Below, piece after piece: positions 1 to 9,300 of a DNA stretch of 62,553 nt. The stretch covers positions 1 through 62,553 of the forward strand of contig CANSRU010000014.1 of assembly GCA_947649495.1 (NCBI GenBank), written 5' to 3'. This DNA comes from an uncultured Porphyromonadaceae bacterium (GTDB taxonomy: Bacteria > Bacteroidota > Bacteroidia > Bacteroidales > Muribaculaceae). Below the pieces are notes generated by a model, which saw only the letters and a program-made list of their open reading frames with translations, was not told the origin of the DNA and searched no databases. A program made the translations under genes and the position numbers. Within the stretch, counting starts at the first letter, position 1, and each line of letters starts with the position of its first letter.

Positions 1-1
1 G

Positions 2-74
2 TGGTGCCACCAGGAATCGAACCGGGGACACAAGGATTTTCAGTCCTTTGCTCTACCAACTGAGCTATGGCACC
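2..74 (-). tRNA. tRNA-Phe (GAA)
   Basis: Read on the minus strand, the sequence folds as a 73-nt cloverleaf. The acceptor stem pairs GGTGCCA with TGGCACC, the D-arm contains AGCTCAGTTGG, the anticodon loop CTGAAAA carries GAA, and the T-arm contains GGTTCGATTCC. The discriminator base is A and position 1 supplies a following C, so part of CCA may be encoded. Confidence 0.97.
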
Positions 75-91
75 TTGCCTTAATTGCGATG

Positions 92-99
92 CAAAGGTA
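92..99 (-). promoter_or_regulatory. Bacteroidales -7 box for tRNA-Phe
   Basis: TACCTTTG on the minus strand matches the Bacteroidetes -7 consensus TAnnTTTG. It ends 17 nt upstream of the mature tRNA 5' end, a fitting distance. The rest of the 245-nt gap up to 319 shows no gene. Confidence 0.6.
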
Positions 100-306
100 G
101 AGAGTTTTTTTTTATTATGCAAATATTTGATGGATTTCATTTCATTTTTTCGTCAGCGCACTGTCTGTGCCAAGCAGCCCCGTAAGCACACCTATCTACA
201 AACCAACACCTTACACACCACATATCCACCACTTATCTCGTCTCAAAAATCAGCGATGCAACCGTACATAAGCCGTATGATACTTGATTTTTCTAATGTG
301 GCATGC

Positions 307-314
307 TATATTTG
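307..314 (+). promoter_or_regulatory. -7 box directly before the flavin reductase start
   Basis: TATATTTG matches TAnnTTTG and ends only 4 nt before the ATG at 319, with a TTG at 284-286 as a possible -33 element. If used, the transcript would start at or next to the start codon. Confidence 0.5.
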
Positions 315-318
315 CACC

Positions 319-927
319 ATGAAAGTACTATTGCTCAACGGAAGCCCTCATAAAGAGGGCAACACCCATATCGCACTTGGCGAAGTGGCTAAGGCATTGA
401 ACGCCGATGGAATAGAAACCGAGATTCTCTGGATAGGCAATAAGCCAATCCCCGGATGCATCGCCTGCTACAAATGTTACGAAGCGGGCGTATGCGTGTT
501 CAACACCGGCATCTACGAGGAGATTGCAGCTCGCCTGCCACACATTGACGGAATAGTGGTAGGCTCGCCCACATATTATGCCGGCCCCAACGGCTCGCTC
601 TGCGCGCTACTTGACCGTGTGTTCTATTCGCTCGGACGCCACTTGCGCTACAAGCCGGCCGCTGCAATAGGCGTAGCGCGGCGCGGAGGGGTGACATGCA
701 CCGTAGACCGCCTGAACAAATATTTCGAAATCAACAATATGCCCATGCCCAACTCCCAATATTGGAACATGGCATTCGGGCGCGAACCCGGTGAGGTGCT
801 TCAGGACCAGGAAGGCATGCAGACCATGCGCATACTCGGCCACAACATGGCGCGCCTGCTGAATGCGCTGAAAGATTCACCCATACCGGCAATCGAACCG
901 CGAACCCCCACCAATTTCATTAGATAA
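319..927 (+). CDS. NADPH-dependent FMN reductase / flavodoxin-family protein
   Basis: Predicted flavodoxin-fold oxidoreductase of 202 residues that binds FMN and probably reduces flavin or quinone-like substrates with NAD(P)H in the cytoplasm. The N-terminus MKVLLLNGSPHKEGNT is the typical first strand and phosphate-binding loop, and GSPTYYAGP around residue 76 is the second FMN loop. Several cysteines (CIACYKCYEAGVC, about residues 46-58) resemble the iron-sulfur-flavoprotein-like subgroup. The frame is open further upstream to position 67, but that part overlaps the tRNA and lacks family similarity, so the ATG at 319 is chosen. It sits next to a MATE exporter gene on the same strand, 38 nt away, which may be co-transcribed. 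The substrate cannot be told. Confidence 0.85.
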   Translation: MKVLLLNGSPHKEGNTHIALGEVAKALNADGIETEILWIGNKPIPGCIACYKCYEAGVCVFNTGIYEEIAARLPHIDGIVVGSPTYYAGPNGSLCALLDRVFYSLGRHLRYKPAAAIGVARRGGVTCTVDRLNKYFEINNMPMPNSQYWNMAFGREPGEVLQDQEGMQTMRILGHNMARLLNALKDSPIPAIEPRTPTNFIR

Positions 928-965
928 GTACAACCATGCCGAGCCCCAGGCAATCGTAGCTTTTG

Positions 966-2339
966 ATGAATCTCACTAAGGGCAACATATCGTCGTCGCT
1001 TATCGTATTCACATTACCCATGGTTGCCGGAGCGCTGCTCCAGCAATGCTACAATATTGCCGACACCCTCATTGTGGGGCGGCTCATAGGCTCCGACGCC
1101 CTCGCCGCCGTCGGCTCCGCTTACACACTCATGGTGTTCATCACATCAGTAGTGACAGGACTCACCATGGGTGGAGGCACACTTGCCGCCATTCGCCATG
1201 GAGCCGGACAGACGCCTCAGCTCCGGAAATGCGTCGCATCATCGGCCGTCATAACCGCAGCAGCTGCCATTATCCTCACAGCCTTATCATTCACCTGCCT
1301 TGACTGGACACTGCGCCTGATGCAAGTGCCGGCCGACATCCGCCCTATAATGTCCTGCTATCTGTCGACCGTGTTCTGGGGCATCATCCTGATATCCATA
1401 TACAACTTCTGCGCATCAATGTTGCGGGCCATAGGCGACTCCTCCACACCGCTATGGTTTCTTGCCGCGGCCGTAATCCTCAATATCCTCCTCGACCTTC
1501 TGTTCATCCTGCACCTCGGCATGGGCATAAACGGTGCGGCCATAGCCACCGTCATTGCCCAGGCTGCAGCCGCCATAGGCATCGCCGTGTTCACCATAGC
1601 CCGCCACCCACACCTCAGGATATCCGCCGGCACCCTACGCCAGCTCCGGTGGCGCGACCTGCGCTATGTGACATCATTCTCCATCCTCACCTCCACGCAA
1701 CAGTCCATAATGAACTTCGGCATACTCATGGTGCAGGGCCTTGTCAACAGTTTCGGCACAGCCGTGATGGCTGCATTTGCTGCCGGAGTGAAAATCGACT
1801 CCCTCGCCTACATGCCCGCGCAGGAATTCGGCAACGCATTCTCCACCTTCGTGGCCCAGAACCACGGAGCCGGGAAGCAGCACCGCATTGTCCGCGGCCT
1901 CAACCGCGCCATCATCATCACCACCATATTCTCTGCCACCGTAGCATTGGCCGTATGCCTGTTCGCTCGTCCGCTGATATGCCTGTTCGTGGATTCTGCC
2001 GAAACTGACATCATCAACCACGGCATCCGCTATCTGCGCATAGAAGGGCCATTCTATTTCGGGATAGGCATCCTGTTCCTATGGTATGGCTATTACCGTG
2101 CCGTCAGGCTCCCGGCCATGTCGGTCGTGCTCACCATCATATCCCTCGGCCTGCGCGTAGCCCTGGCCTATCTCCTATCCGCCATTCCATCAATCGGCGT
2201 GGCGGGAATATGGTGGGCCATACCCATCGGATGGATTCTTGCCGACACCGTGGCCCTGGCATACTACCGGCTACACCGGGTCACAAAAAAAGAGCCCATA
2301 TCCGGGTGGAGGACATGGGCTGAGAAGGTTATCGAATAA
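966..2339 (+). CDS. MATE family multidrug/cation efflux transporter
   Basis: Integral inner-membrane exporter of 457 residues with about 12 hydrophobic helices, the normal MATE length. The N-terminal LTKGNISSSLIVFTLPMVAG followed by the QQCYNIADTLIVGR region is the classic MatE start, and the second half repeats the pattern (GILMVQGLVNSFGTAVMAAFAAG). The family couples Na+ or H+ influx to export of cationic drugs or metabolites. A TTG one codon earlier could also initiate; the ATG is preferred. It lies 38 nt after the flavin reductase and is convergent with the GH97 gene, and the 90-nt gap between them shows no clear terminator. Substrate unknown. Confidence 0.92.
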   Translation: MNLTKGNISSSLIVFTLPMVAGALLQQCYNIADTLIVGRLIGSDALAAVGSAYTLMVFITSVVTGLTMGGGTLAAIRHGAGQTPQLRKCVASSAVITAAAAIILTALSFTCLDWTLRLMQVPADIRPIMSCYLSTVFWGIILISIYNFCASMLRAIGDSSTPLWFLAAAVILNILLDLLFILHLGMGINGAAIATVIAQAAAAIGIAVFTIARHPHLRISAGTLRQLRWRDLRYVTSFSILTSTQQSIMNFGILMVQGLVNSFGTAVMAAFAAGVKIDSLAYMPAQEFGNAFSTFVAQNHGAGKQHRIVRGLNRAIIITTIFSATVALAVCLFARPLICLFVDSAETDIINHGIRYLRIEGPFYFGIGILFLWYGYYRAVRLPAMSVVLTIISLGLRVALAYLLSAIPSIGVAGIWWAIPIGWILADTVALAYYRLHRVTKKEPISGWRTWAEKVIE

Positions 2340-2429
2340 TCTGAATAGTCGTGACTTTTATATGAAGTCAGGAAACTCCTTCTCTTTGCCTATATAACAT
2401 CATGGCAAAAAGAATGGTTCATCCGCATC

Positions 2430-4541
2430 TCACTTTTTTATCTTTTTGAGCGAGACTGCAAATCCTCCGCCACGCGCCATCCTGACCGCCAGCGAATCTG
2501 CTGCCGTCACCTTGCGGCGCTCTATGGTATATACCTCAGGATTAGTCTCATAGTCGGCATCGGGAGCATCGGCATACACCGTTGCCTCATACTCACCGTC
2601 GCCGTCGAGAAATGAGAAATCGAGCGTATAATCACGCGCTTCACCGTTGGTCACGCCACCGGCATACCAGTCGTCGCCCTTCTTATCCTTTCGGGCAGCC
2701 ACAATATATTCTCCGGGTTCAGCATCGAGATACAGACTTCTGCTCCAATCCACGGGCACATCCTTTATAAACTGGAAAGCATCAGCCTTCTCGGCATAAT
2801 GTTCAGGAAGATCAGCCGCCATCTGCAATGGCGAATACATCGTCACATAAAGCGCCAGCTGATTGGCCACTGTAGCCTTTTTATGCTCGTTGCTGCCCGG
2901 CACAAACGAACCGATATCCATTCTGAATATACCGGGAGTGAAATCCATCGGGCCACCCTTGAGACGCGTAAACGGAAGTATAGTCACATGGCCGGGCGAC
3001 ATGTTGCGGTATTCCGTACCCATGGCGCTCTCGTTGCCCACAAGATTAGGATATGTCCTGGCCAGCCCCGTGGGACGCACAGCCTCGTGGGCGTTCACCA
3101 TTATTTTATGTTCAGCGGCCTTCTTCACAGCATCCAGATAATGGTTTACCGAATTCTGATTGTAATGGTTCTCTCCCTTAGGCAGGATATTTCCCACATA
3201 CCCGCTCTTCACAGCATCGTAGCCATACTTGTTCATAAGCCCGTATGCCTGCTCCATATGCCGCTCATAGTTGGGTATGGAACCCGAGGTCTCGTGATGC
3301 ATCATCAGCTTTATCCCCTTGGCATGGGCGTAGGCATTCAGCGAATCTATGTCGAAATCGGGATATGGGGTGACGAAGTCAAACACAAAGTCCTTCTCCT
3401 TGCCATACCAATCCTCCCAACCTATGTTCCAGCCCTCTATCAGCAGCTGGTCCATACCGTTGGCCGCCGCGAAATCTATATACCGGCGCACATTCTCATT
3501 GTTGGCGCCATGGCGTCCGTTAGGCTTGGCCTTCGAGTAGTCAAATGTGGCGAGGTCGAAATTCTCGGTATCCGTGTACGCCCACGAACTCTTGCCGGTA
3601 ATCATCTCCCACCACACACCCATATACTTCGTAGGGTGTATCCACGATGTATCGTCAAGAGCATTCGGCTCATTGAGGTTATATATCAGATTGCTCGCCA
3701 GGATATCGGTGGCCTTGTCGCTCACCATTATCGCGCGCCACGGAGTGCTGAACGGGAGTTTCACCTCCGCCTTGTTGCCATTGCGGTCTGGCGTGAGCCA
3801 CGAGGTGAACACCATCGTCGTGTCATTGAGATTCAGGTGCATGGCCGGAAAGTCCACCAGTGCAGCCTCATGAAGATTCACATACAGTCCGTCGTCACTT
3901 TTCAGCATCAGCGAGGTCTGCACACCAGTGGGTGAAAACGAAGTCTGCGACACATTGCCCAACTTCTCCTCCTCGCCATACTTCCGTATCTTGCTCAGGC
4001 GCGACTTCACATACTCATACTCCTGAGTGTCGTAATCGCCCGGTATCCACCATGCGGTCATGTCCGACGGCATGGCAAACTGCGTGTACTCGTCAGTCAC
4101 CGTCAGGCTGTCGCCGTCCGATGCCGGAAACTCATAGCGGAATCCCACTCCGTCATCGTAGGCTCTGAACACCACATTCATCTCAAACTCCCCGCCATCA
4201 CACTCTTTCACCAGGCGCACAGTCATGGCATTGTAGTTATCCTCCACCGAGGCGTTCTCGCCCCATACGGGAGTCCACTCCCCGCGGTGTTCCGAATGCT
4301 CCACGCCGGCCACCTTGAATCCGGCGCCCGCATCAATTCCTTTGAGCTCAAAGCCCATCTTCGACTGAAGCACCACCGGTTTCCCATCGAAATCCACGCT
4401 GTACACCGGCTCTCCTGACTCCGTCACATCAAAATCAACACTCACTTTGCCATCAGGCGAAAGAAGCGACCTGCTCTCCCGGCATGCGGGAAGCACCATA
4501 GCCGACACCGCCAGCCACGCAATAAATCTGCGAATCTTCAT
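2430..4541 (-). CDS. Glycoside hydrolase family 97 (SusB-like alpha-glucosidase lipoprotein)
   Basis: A 703-residue exported glycosidase. The N-terminus has a lipoprotein signal ending VLPAC, with the lipidated Cys at residue 20. An N-terminal beta-sandwich is followed by a (beta/alpha)8 barrel (WWEMITGKSSW, GWNIGWEDW, HHETSGSIPNYERHM, VNAHEAVRPTG). Glu417 (HHET), Glu486 (NAHE) and Glu510 (MGTE) are spaced exactly like Glu439/508/532 of Bacteroides SusB, which points to the inverting alpha-glucosidase subgroup rather than the retaining Asp type. It is not in a SusC/D locus here and has its own promoter box at 4620-4627. Likely substrate: alpha-glucosidic oligosaccharides in the periplasm or at the surface (inference). 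Confidence 0.93.
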   Translation of the reverse strand: MKIRRFIAWLAVSAMVLPACRESRSLLSPDGKVSVDFDVTESGEPVYSVDFDGKPVVLQSKMGFELKGIDAGAGFKVAGVEHSEHRGEWTPVWGENASVEDNYNAMTVRLVKECDGGEFEMNVVFRAYDDGVGFRYEFPASDGDSLTVTDEYTQFAMPSDMTAWWIPGDYDTQEYEYVKSRLSKIRKYGEEEKLGNVSQTSFSPTGVQTSLMLKSDDGLYVNLHEAALVDFPAMHLNLNDTTMVFTSWLTPDRNGNKAEVKLPFSTPWRAIMVSDKATDILASNLIYNLNEPNALDDTSWIHPTKYMGVWWEMITGKSSWAYTDTENFDLATFDYSKAKPNGRHGANNENVRRYIDFAAANGMDQLLIEGWNIGWEDWYGKEKDFVFDFVTPYPDFDIDSLNAYAHAKGIKLMMHHETSGSIPNYERHMEQAYGLMNKYGYDAVKSGYVGNILPKGENHYNQNSVNHYLDAVKKAAEHKIMVNAHEAVRPTGLARTYPNLVGNESAMGTEYRNMSPGHVTILPFTRLKGGPMDFTPGIFRMDIGSFVPGSNEHKKATVANQLALYVTMYSPLQMAADLPEHYAEKADAFQFIKDVPVDWSRSLYLDAEPGEYIVAARKDKKGDDWYAGGVTNGEARDYTLDFSFLDGDGEYEATVYADAPDADYETNPEVYTIERRKVTAADSLAVRMARGGGFAVSLKKIKK

Positions 4542-4619
4542 CGTTTTTGGTATTACAATTTAACTTTACAATTTTACGCACGACGGCCTTAGCCGCCATA
4601 TATTCAAAAACTTCAGTCG

Positions 4620-4627
4620 CAAATTTA
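4620..4627 (-). promoter_or_regulatory. -7 box for the GH97 gene
   Basis: TAAATTTG on the minus strand, 78 nt upstream of the GH97 ATG. It matches TAnnTTTG and lies in an AT-rich gap between the GH97 and patatin genes. Confidence 0.5.
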
Positions 4628-4657
4628 CAAAACATTATCCAATGGCACAATGCCATC

Positions 4658-5461
4658 TTACTTCGGTTCAACACCGCGCGACCGGAAAAACGCCATCGTA
4701 TCGTCATATCCCCGCTGATACACGCGGCGTATCCCCTTGAGGTCAAACACCTTATACTGCGCTATCTCGTCAGTGCGCACCAGCATGTCACACAGTTCCA
4801 TATCGTGCGACGCATTGTTTTTTGCCATAAGCTCATAGCTGCGCATGGCTATCTGCACAATATTATCCTTGACTACACCATGGCTCACCGGCGAGCAGTT
4901 CACACCGACCAGAAACCGGCAATCGTCGCGGAGAGCCCATGCAGGCAGATTGGCCAGCACACCGCCGTCCACATACCGCACACCATCCATCACCACCGGC
5001 TGAAACACTATCGGTATGCAGCACGATGCCGACACACACTCTGCTATAGGCCCCTTGTCAAACACCACCTTCCGGCCGGCGTCGAAATCGGTGGCACACA
5101 CCAGCGTGCGAAGAGGCAACTCCTCTATGCGGCGGTACTTGATGTGCTTCCTCAGAAACTCCTGAAAACGCTCCAGACTGAAAAATCCATCCTTAGGCAC
5201 CTTCCATTCACACAGATCATTGAACTTCAGGTCAGCAAACATATCCACCATCTCATCGCCCGGTATCCCGGCGGCATGCATCACAGCCACCACCGATCCC
5301 GCGCTCACACCGGCCACCGTGTCAGGTTTCAGACCCACTTCAAGCATAGCTTTTATAGCCCCGGCATGGGCAAAACCACGGGCACCGCCACCGCTGAGCG
5401 CCAGACCTACCTTATAGGGATATTTGGGACGCGAGCCCAATTTAAAATCCAATCCGAACAT
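4658..5461 (-). CDS. Patatin-like phospholipase family protein
   Basis: Predicted Ser-Asp dyad acyl hydrolase of 267 residues. The oxyanion loop SGGGARG near residue 25, the nucleophile elbow GVSAGS near residue 50, and the dyad Asp in DGGVLANLP (about residue 160) are all present and in the usual order. There is no signal peptide, so a cytoplasmic or membrane-associated role is likely. It resembles short bacterial patatins (RssA/YlbK type) of similar length. It is transcribed alone from a box at 5481-5488 and is divergent from pnp. Lipid substrate unknown. Confidence 0.9.
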   Translation of the reverse strand: MFGLDFKLGSRPKYPYKVGLALSGGGARGFAHAGAIKAMLEVGLKPDTVAGVSAGSVVAVMHAAGIPGDEMVDMFADLKFNDLCEWKVPKDGFFSLERFQEFLRKHIKYRRIEELPLRTLVCATDFDAGRKVVFDKGPIAECVSASCCIPIVFQPVVMDGVRYVDGGVLANLPAWALRDDCRFLVGVNCSPVSHGVVKDNIVQIAMRSYELMAKNNASHDMELCDMLVRTDEIAQYKVFDLKGIRRVYQRGYDDTMAFFRSRGVEPK

Positions 5462-5480
5462 ATCGCACTTTCTTTTTTTA

Positions 5481-5488
5481 CAAATTTA
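5481..5488 (-). promoter_or_regulatory. -7 box for the patatin gene
   Basis: TAAATTTG on the minus strand, 19 nt before the ATG at 5461. Good match to TAnnTTTG. Confidence 0.55.
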
Positions 5489-5596
5489 ACGCTTCAACGC
5501 TCAAAAAGATGTACCGCCCGCTGAAAAATACGACATTTTCACCACTTTTAATTCCATTTATCCCGTGGCCGTGGTAAATATCTAATAATTAATTAT

Positions 5597-5604
5597 TAAC
5601 TTTG
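5597..5604 (+). promoter_or_regulatory. -7 box for pnp
   Basis: TAACTTTG on the plus strand, 52 nt upstream of the pnp ATG, leaving a short AT-rich leader. Confidence 0.6.
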
Positions 5605-5656
5605 TGCGATTTTTTAGCGACAAAAATTAAGAGAATTATAACGTTATAACACATTT

Positions 5657-7930
5657 ATGTTGAATCCAATCAAAAAAACCATCGAGCTGCCCGACGGTCG
5701 CAAGATCACCCTGGAGACAGGCAAACTGGCCAAGCAAGCCGATGGAGCGGTAGAGTTGCGCATGGGCAATACCATGATACTCGCAACTGTTGTTTCGGCC
5801 AAAGAGGCCGGCGAGGGTGTCGATTTCATGCCCCTCCAAGTTGAATACAAAGAGAAATTCTCCTCATTCGGACGATTCCCCGGAGGCTTCCTCAAACGTG
5901 AGGGACGCGCATCCGATTACGAAATCCTCACAGCGCGCCTTGTTGACCGCGTGCTCCGTCCGCTTTTCCCCGACAATTACCACGCTGACACTTTCGTCAA
6001 CGTCACCCTTTACTCCACCGATGGCGAAGACATTCCTGATGCACTCGCCGGACTTGCCGCTTCGGCAGCCCTCTCGGTGAGCGATATCCCATTCAACGGA
6101 CCCATCTCCGAAGTTCGTGTGGCCCGCGTCAACGGACAGTTTGTCATCAACCCCACATTCGACCAGCTTGAGAAAGCCGACATGGAGCTGATGGTAGGCG
6201 CCACCTACGACAACATTATGATGGTGGAAGGCGAGATGAACGAAGTTTCTGAAGCCGACCTCCTCGCAGCCCTCAAGGCCGCACACGAAGCCATCAAGAT
6301 ACAGTGCAAGGCTCAGCTCGAGCTGGCCGAAGCCGCCGGAGCTACTGTAAAGCGCGAATACTGCCACGAAGTCAACGACGAAGACCTCCGCAACGACGTG
6401 CACCAGAAATGCTACGACAAAGCTTACGCTGTGGCTAAAGCCGGATGCGCCGACAAACACTGGCGTGCCGAAAGCTTCGAAGCAATATGCAACGAATATA
6501 TCGAATCGCTGCCCGAAGAGGAACGCGACGAAAAGACTCCCCTCGTAAAGCGCTACTACCACGATGTGGAGAAAGAAGCCATGCGCAACTGCGTGCTCGA
6601 CGAAGGCATTCGTCTCGACGGCCGCAAGACCACCGAGATTCGCCCCATCTGGTGCGAGACCGACTACATCCCCGGACCTCACGGCTCGGCAGTGTTCACC
6701 CGCGGTGAGACACAGTCGCTCTCCACTGTGACACTTGGCACCAAGCTCGACGAAAAGATTGTCGACGATGTAATCAACCAAGGTCGCGAACGCTTCCTCC
6801 TCCACTACAACTTCCCCCCCTTCTCCACCGGCGAGGCTCGCCCCGTACGTGGCGTAGGCCGTCGTGAGATCGGACACGGCAACCTTGCACACCGCGCCCT
6901 CAAGCGCATGTTCCCCGACGACTTCCCCTACGTATGCCGCATTGTAAGCGACATTCTTGAGTCCAACGGATCATCCTCCATGGCCACCGTATGTGCCGGC
7001 ACCCTTGCGCTTCTCGACGCCGGTGTAAAGATGAAACGTCCCGTCAGCGGTATAGCCATGGGCCTCATCTCCGACTCCAAGACCGGACGCTGGGCCGTGC
7101 TCTCCGACATCCTCGGCGATGAAGACCACCTCGGCGACATGGACTTCAAGGTTACCGGTACTGCCGACGGCATCACAGCCACCCAGATGGACATCAAGTG
7201 CGATGGTCTTTCTTACGAAATCCTTGAGAAAGCGCTCAACCAGGCTCGCGAAGGACGTCTCCACATCCTCAACATAATCAACCAGACCATACCCGCTCCA
7301 CGCGAGGACTACAAGCCCCACGTGCCCCGCATCGTCACCATGCTTATCCCCAAGGAACTCATCGGTGCAGTGATTGGCCCGGGCGGAAAGGTAATCCAGG
7401 GTATCCAGGAAGAGAGTGGTGCCACTGTGTCAATCGACGAAATCGAGGACGGAGGCTACATCGAAGTCGCTGCCGCCAACAAGGAATCGATCGACAAAGC
7501 GCTCTCAATGATCAACGCCATCGTGGAACTCCCCGAAGAGGGCAAGACCTACAAAGGCAAAGTGCGTTCAATCCTCGACTTCGGAGCATTTGTGGAATTC
7601 ATGCCCAACCGCGACGGACTTCTCCACATATCCGAAATATCCTGGGATCGCCTCGCCGACATGGAGGCATCCGGTCTCAAGGAAGGCGACGAAGTGGAAG
7701 TCAAGCTCATAGAGATTGATAAGAAAACCGGCAAATACCGCCTCTCCATGCGTGCGCTTCTTCCCAAGCCCGAAGGCTATGTAGAGCGTGAGCGCGCACC
7801 GCGTGGCGAACGCCCCCAGCGTCGCGAAGGTGGTGAGCGCCGCGACCGTGGCGACCGTGGACCCCGCCGCGACAATCGCGGAGACCGCGGCCCGCGTCAG
7901 CCCCGCGAACCTCGTCCCGACCAGGAATAA
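5657..7930 (+). CDS. pnp: Polyribonucleotide nucleotidyltransferase (PNPase)
   Basis: A 757-residue 3'-5' phosphorolytic exoribonuclease that degrades RNA to nucleoside diphosphates and forms a trimeric ring. Two RNase PH domains (about residues 10-230 and 320-540; second-core motif [15 protein letters not shown]) are linked by the all-alpha segment. A KH domain ([11 protein letters not shown], about 570-580) and an S1 domain ([16 protein letters not shown], about 640-710) follow. The last 40 residues are a low-complexity Arg/Gly/Asp-rich tail ([22 protein letters not shown]), an extension beyond the standard family length that may bind RNA or partner proteins. It is monocistronic, with an intrinsic terminator 21 nt downstream. 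Confidence 0.98.
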   Translation: MLNPIKKTIELPDGRKITLETGKLAKQADGAVELRMGNTMILATVVSAKEAGEGVDFMPLQVEYKEKFSSFGRFPGGFLKREGRASDYEILTARLVDRVLRPLFPDNYHADTFVNVTLYSTDGEDIPDALAGLAASAALSVSDIPFNGPISEVRVARVNGQFVINPTFDQLEKADMELMVGATYDNIMMVEGEMNEVSEADLLAALKAAHEAIKIQCKAQLELAEAAGATVKREYCHEVNDEDLRNDVHQKCYDKAYAVAKAGCADKHWRAESFEAICNEYIESLPEEERDEKTPLVKRYYHDVEKEAMRNCVLDEGIRLDGRKTTEIRPIWCETDYIPGPHGSAVFTRGETQSLSTVTLGTKLDEKIVDDVINQGRERFLLHYNFPPFSTGEARPVRGVGRREIGHGNLAHRALKRMFPDDFPYVCRIVSDILESNGSSSMATVCAGTLALLDAGVKMKRPVSGIAMGLISDSKTGRWAVLSDILGDEDHLGDMDFKVTGTADGITATQMDIKCDGLSYEILEKALNQAREGRLHILNIINQTIPAPREDYKPHVPRIVTMLIPKELIGAVIGPGGKVIQGIQEESGATVSIDEIEDGGYIEVAAANKESIDKALSMINAIVELPEEGKTYKGKVRSILDFGAFVEFMPNRDGLLHISEISWDRLADMEASGLKEGDEVEVKLIEIDKKTGKYRLSMRALLPKPEGYVERERAPRGERPQRREGGERRDRGDRGPRRDNRGDRGPRQPREPRPDQE

Positions 7931-7951
7931 TATTCCAAAATGCCATAACGC

Positions 7952-7986
7952 CAAAGGCGCGACCCTTCAGGATCGCGCCTTTGTTA
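7952..7986 (+). terminator. Intrinsic terminator of pnp
   Basis: Perfect 11-bp stem, CAAAGGCGCGA (7952-7962) with TCGCGCCTTTG (7973-7983), 10-nt loop, followed by TTATTT. Confidence 0.85.
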
Positions 7987-8016
7987 TTTCCATCCATTTC
8001 ACACTTTCAAGCGTTA

Positions 8017-8024
8017 TAGTTTTG
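8017..8024 (+). promoter_or_regulatory. -7 box of the NAD-salvage operon
   Basis: TAGTTTTG, a TAnnTTTG match 74 nt upstream of the HD-hydrolase ATG. Confidence 0.45.
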
Positions 8025-8098
8025 AAACATCCGGTCCAAACAGCTAACTTAGTCCGGATAAAAACACCCTGATACACAAAAACCACAAAAAACGCCCG

Positions 8099-8737
8099 AT
8101 GATTATTCCCGATAAAGAGATAGACCGGCTATCGCCCGTTGTAAAAGACCAGTTCTTACAATGGCGAGATTTTCTGTATAACAGAGTTACATTCAACATG
8201 CCCGACAGCGAGATTCATGCCGCCGGACATTGTGAGCGTGTACTGCTGTATGCGCTTATTCTCGGGCAGCAGATTTTCGGCAACGACATGTATGTGCTGA
8301 CTGCGCTTGCCCACGCCGCTGTATTTCACGATACCCGCCGTCAGGACGACTACCTCGACACCGGCCATGGCGCAAGAGCCGCGGTATATTACAGGCAGTT
8401 CTGCGACAAGTCGCCCGACATCGGTTTCATACCCGAAGCAGAACTGATGATGCGCTACCACGACATTGACGACAAGCGCGGAAAGGTAAGCATAAAGCGT
8501 GACTTTCAAGGCTCCCTGCCCCGCATGTTCAAGCTCTACGACATATTCAAGGATGCTGATGCACTCGACCGCTGGCGCCTCGGCAATCATGGTCTCGACC
8601 CGAAATACCTCCGCACCCCACAGGCAAAGGCCATGGTGGAATACAGCCGTGGCATAGTCAACGAAACAGTGCCTGAGGAGCTTCGGCGCAGAATTGATGA
8701 ACTGATTGAAAACATAATGAACAACGAAAAAAAATGA
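8099..8737 (+). CDS. HD-domain phosphohydrolase, first gene of the pncA-pncB operon
   Basis: A 212-residue predicted metal-dependent HD-superfamily hydrolase. The His/Asp metal ligands are visible as AAGHCERV (about residue 43), HAAVFHDTRR (about 75-82) and a later Asp in KDADALDRW (about 155). There are no extra domains and no signal peptide. Its stop overlaps the pncA start (ATGA), so the two are translationally coupled. Sitting at the head of a nicotinamide/nicotinate salvage operon suggests a nucleotide or pyridine-nucleotide substrate, but the HD fold alone does not give the reaction. That link is inference from position. Confidence 0.85.
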   Translation: MIIPDKEIDRLSPVVKDQFLQWRDFLYNRVTFNMPDSEIHAAGHCERVLLYALILGQQIFGNDMYVLTALAHAAVFHDTRRQDDYLDTGHGARAAVYYRQFCDKSPDIGFIPEAELMMRYHDIDDKRGKVSIKRDFQGSLPRMFKLYDIFKDADALDRWRLGNHGLDPKYLRTPQAKAMVEYSRGIVNETVPEELRRRIDELIENIMNNEKK

Positions 8738-9300
8738 AACGGTTGCTCCTGATAATCGACCCGCAGAACGATTTCATAAACGGCTCGCTGCCGATTAGTG
8801 GCGCCGAGGATGCCATGACCAATCTCGCCGGCTACATTTCCCGCAACTCCGGGAAATACGCCCTGAAGATTATCACTGCCGACAGGCATCCGTTCTTTCA
8901 CTGTTCATTCATCGATTGCGGAGGCGAGTGGCCACGCCATTGTGTGCACGACACATCCGGGGCGGCCGTCTGGCAACCATTGTTCACTCCGTTATACGAA
9001 ACAGAGGGTGCCGTTTATTTCCTATATAAAGGAGAGAGTGAAGATAAAGATGAATACTCCATTTTCAAAAACCGGGAAGCCGCGCGGACAATCCTTGATT
9101 TGGTTGAGAATGAAAATATCGACAGCATAGATATCTGCGGACTTGCCGGTGATGTGTGCGTGCTTCAATCGCTCCGTGATGGCATTGAATTGCTCGGTGC
9201 TGACAAATTCAATGTGCTGACCGCTTATTCGCCATCTATTGATGGTGGTGATGCGTTAATAAGTATAATAGAAAGACAGAACATATCATGCGACAGATAA
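8734..9300 (+). CDS. pncA: Nicotinamidase (isochorismatase family)
   Basis: A 188-residue cysteine hydrolase that converts nicotinamide to nicotinate and ammonia in the NAD salvage (Preiss-Handler) route. The catalytic triad is in place: Asp9 (IIDPQNDF), Lys99 (YKGES) and Cys142 (GDVCVL). The metal-site region DRHPFF...HCV is also recognisable. The start overlaps the upstream HD gene by 4 nt and its end overlaps pncB by 13 nt, so all three are one transcript with coupled translation. Function is clear from the triad and the neighbour pncB. Confidence 0.95.
   Translation: MKRLLLIIDPQNDFINGSLPISGAEDAMTNLAGYISRNSGKYALKIITADRHPFFHCSFIDCGGEWPRHCVHDTSGAAVWQPLFTPLYETEGAVYFLYKGESEDKDEYSIFKNREAARTILDLVENENIDSIDICGLAGDVCVLQSLRDGIELLGADKFNVLTAYSPSIDGGDALISIIERQNISCDR

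Noticed and set aside
67-318. Longer N-terminus for the flavin reductase
   Set aside because: The added 84 residues overlap tRNA-Phe and lack family similarity; the flavodoxin start is at 319.
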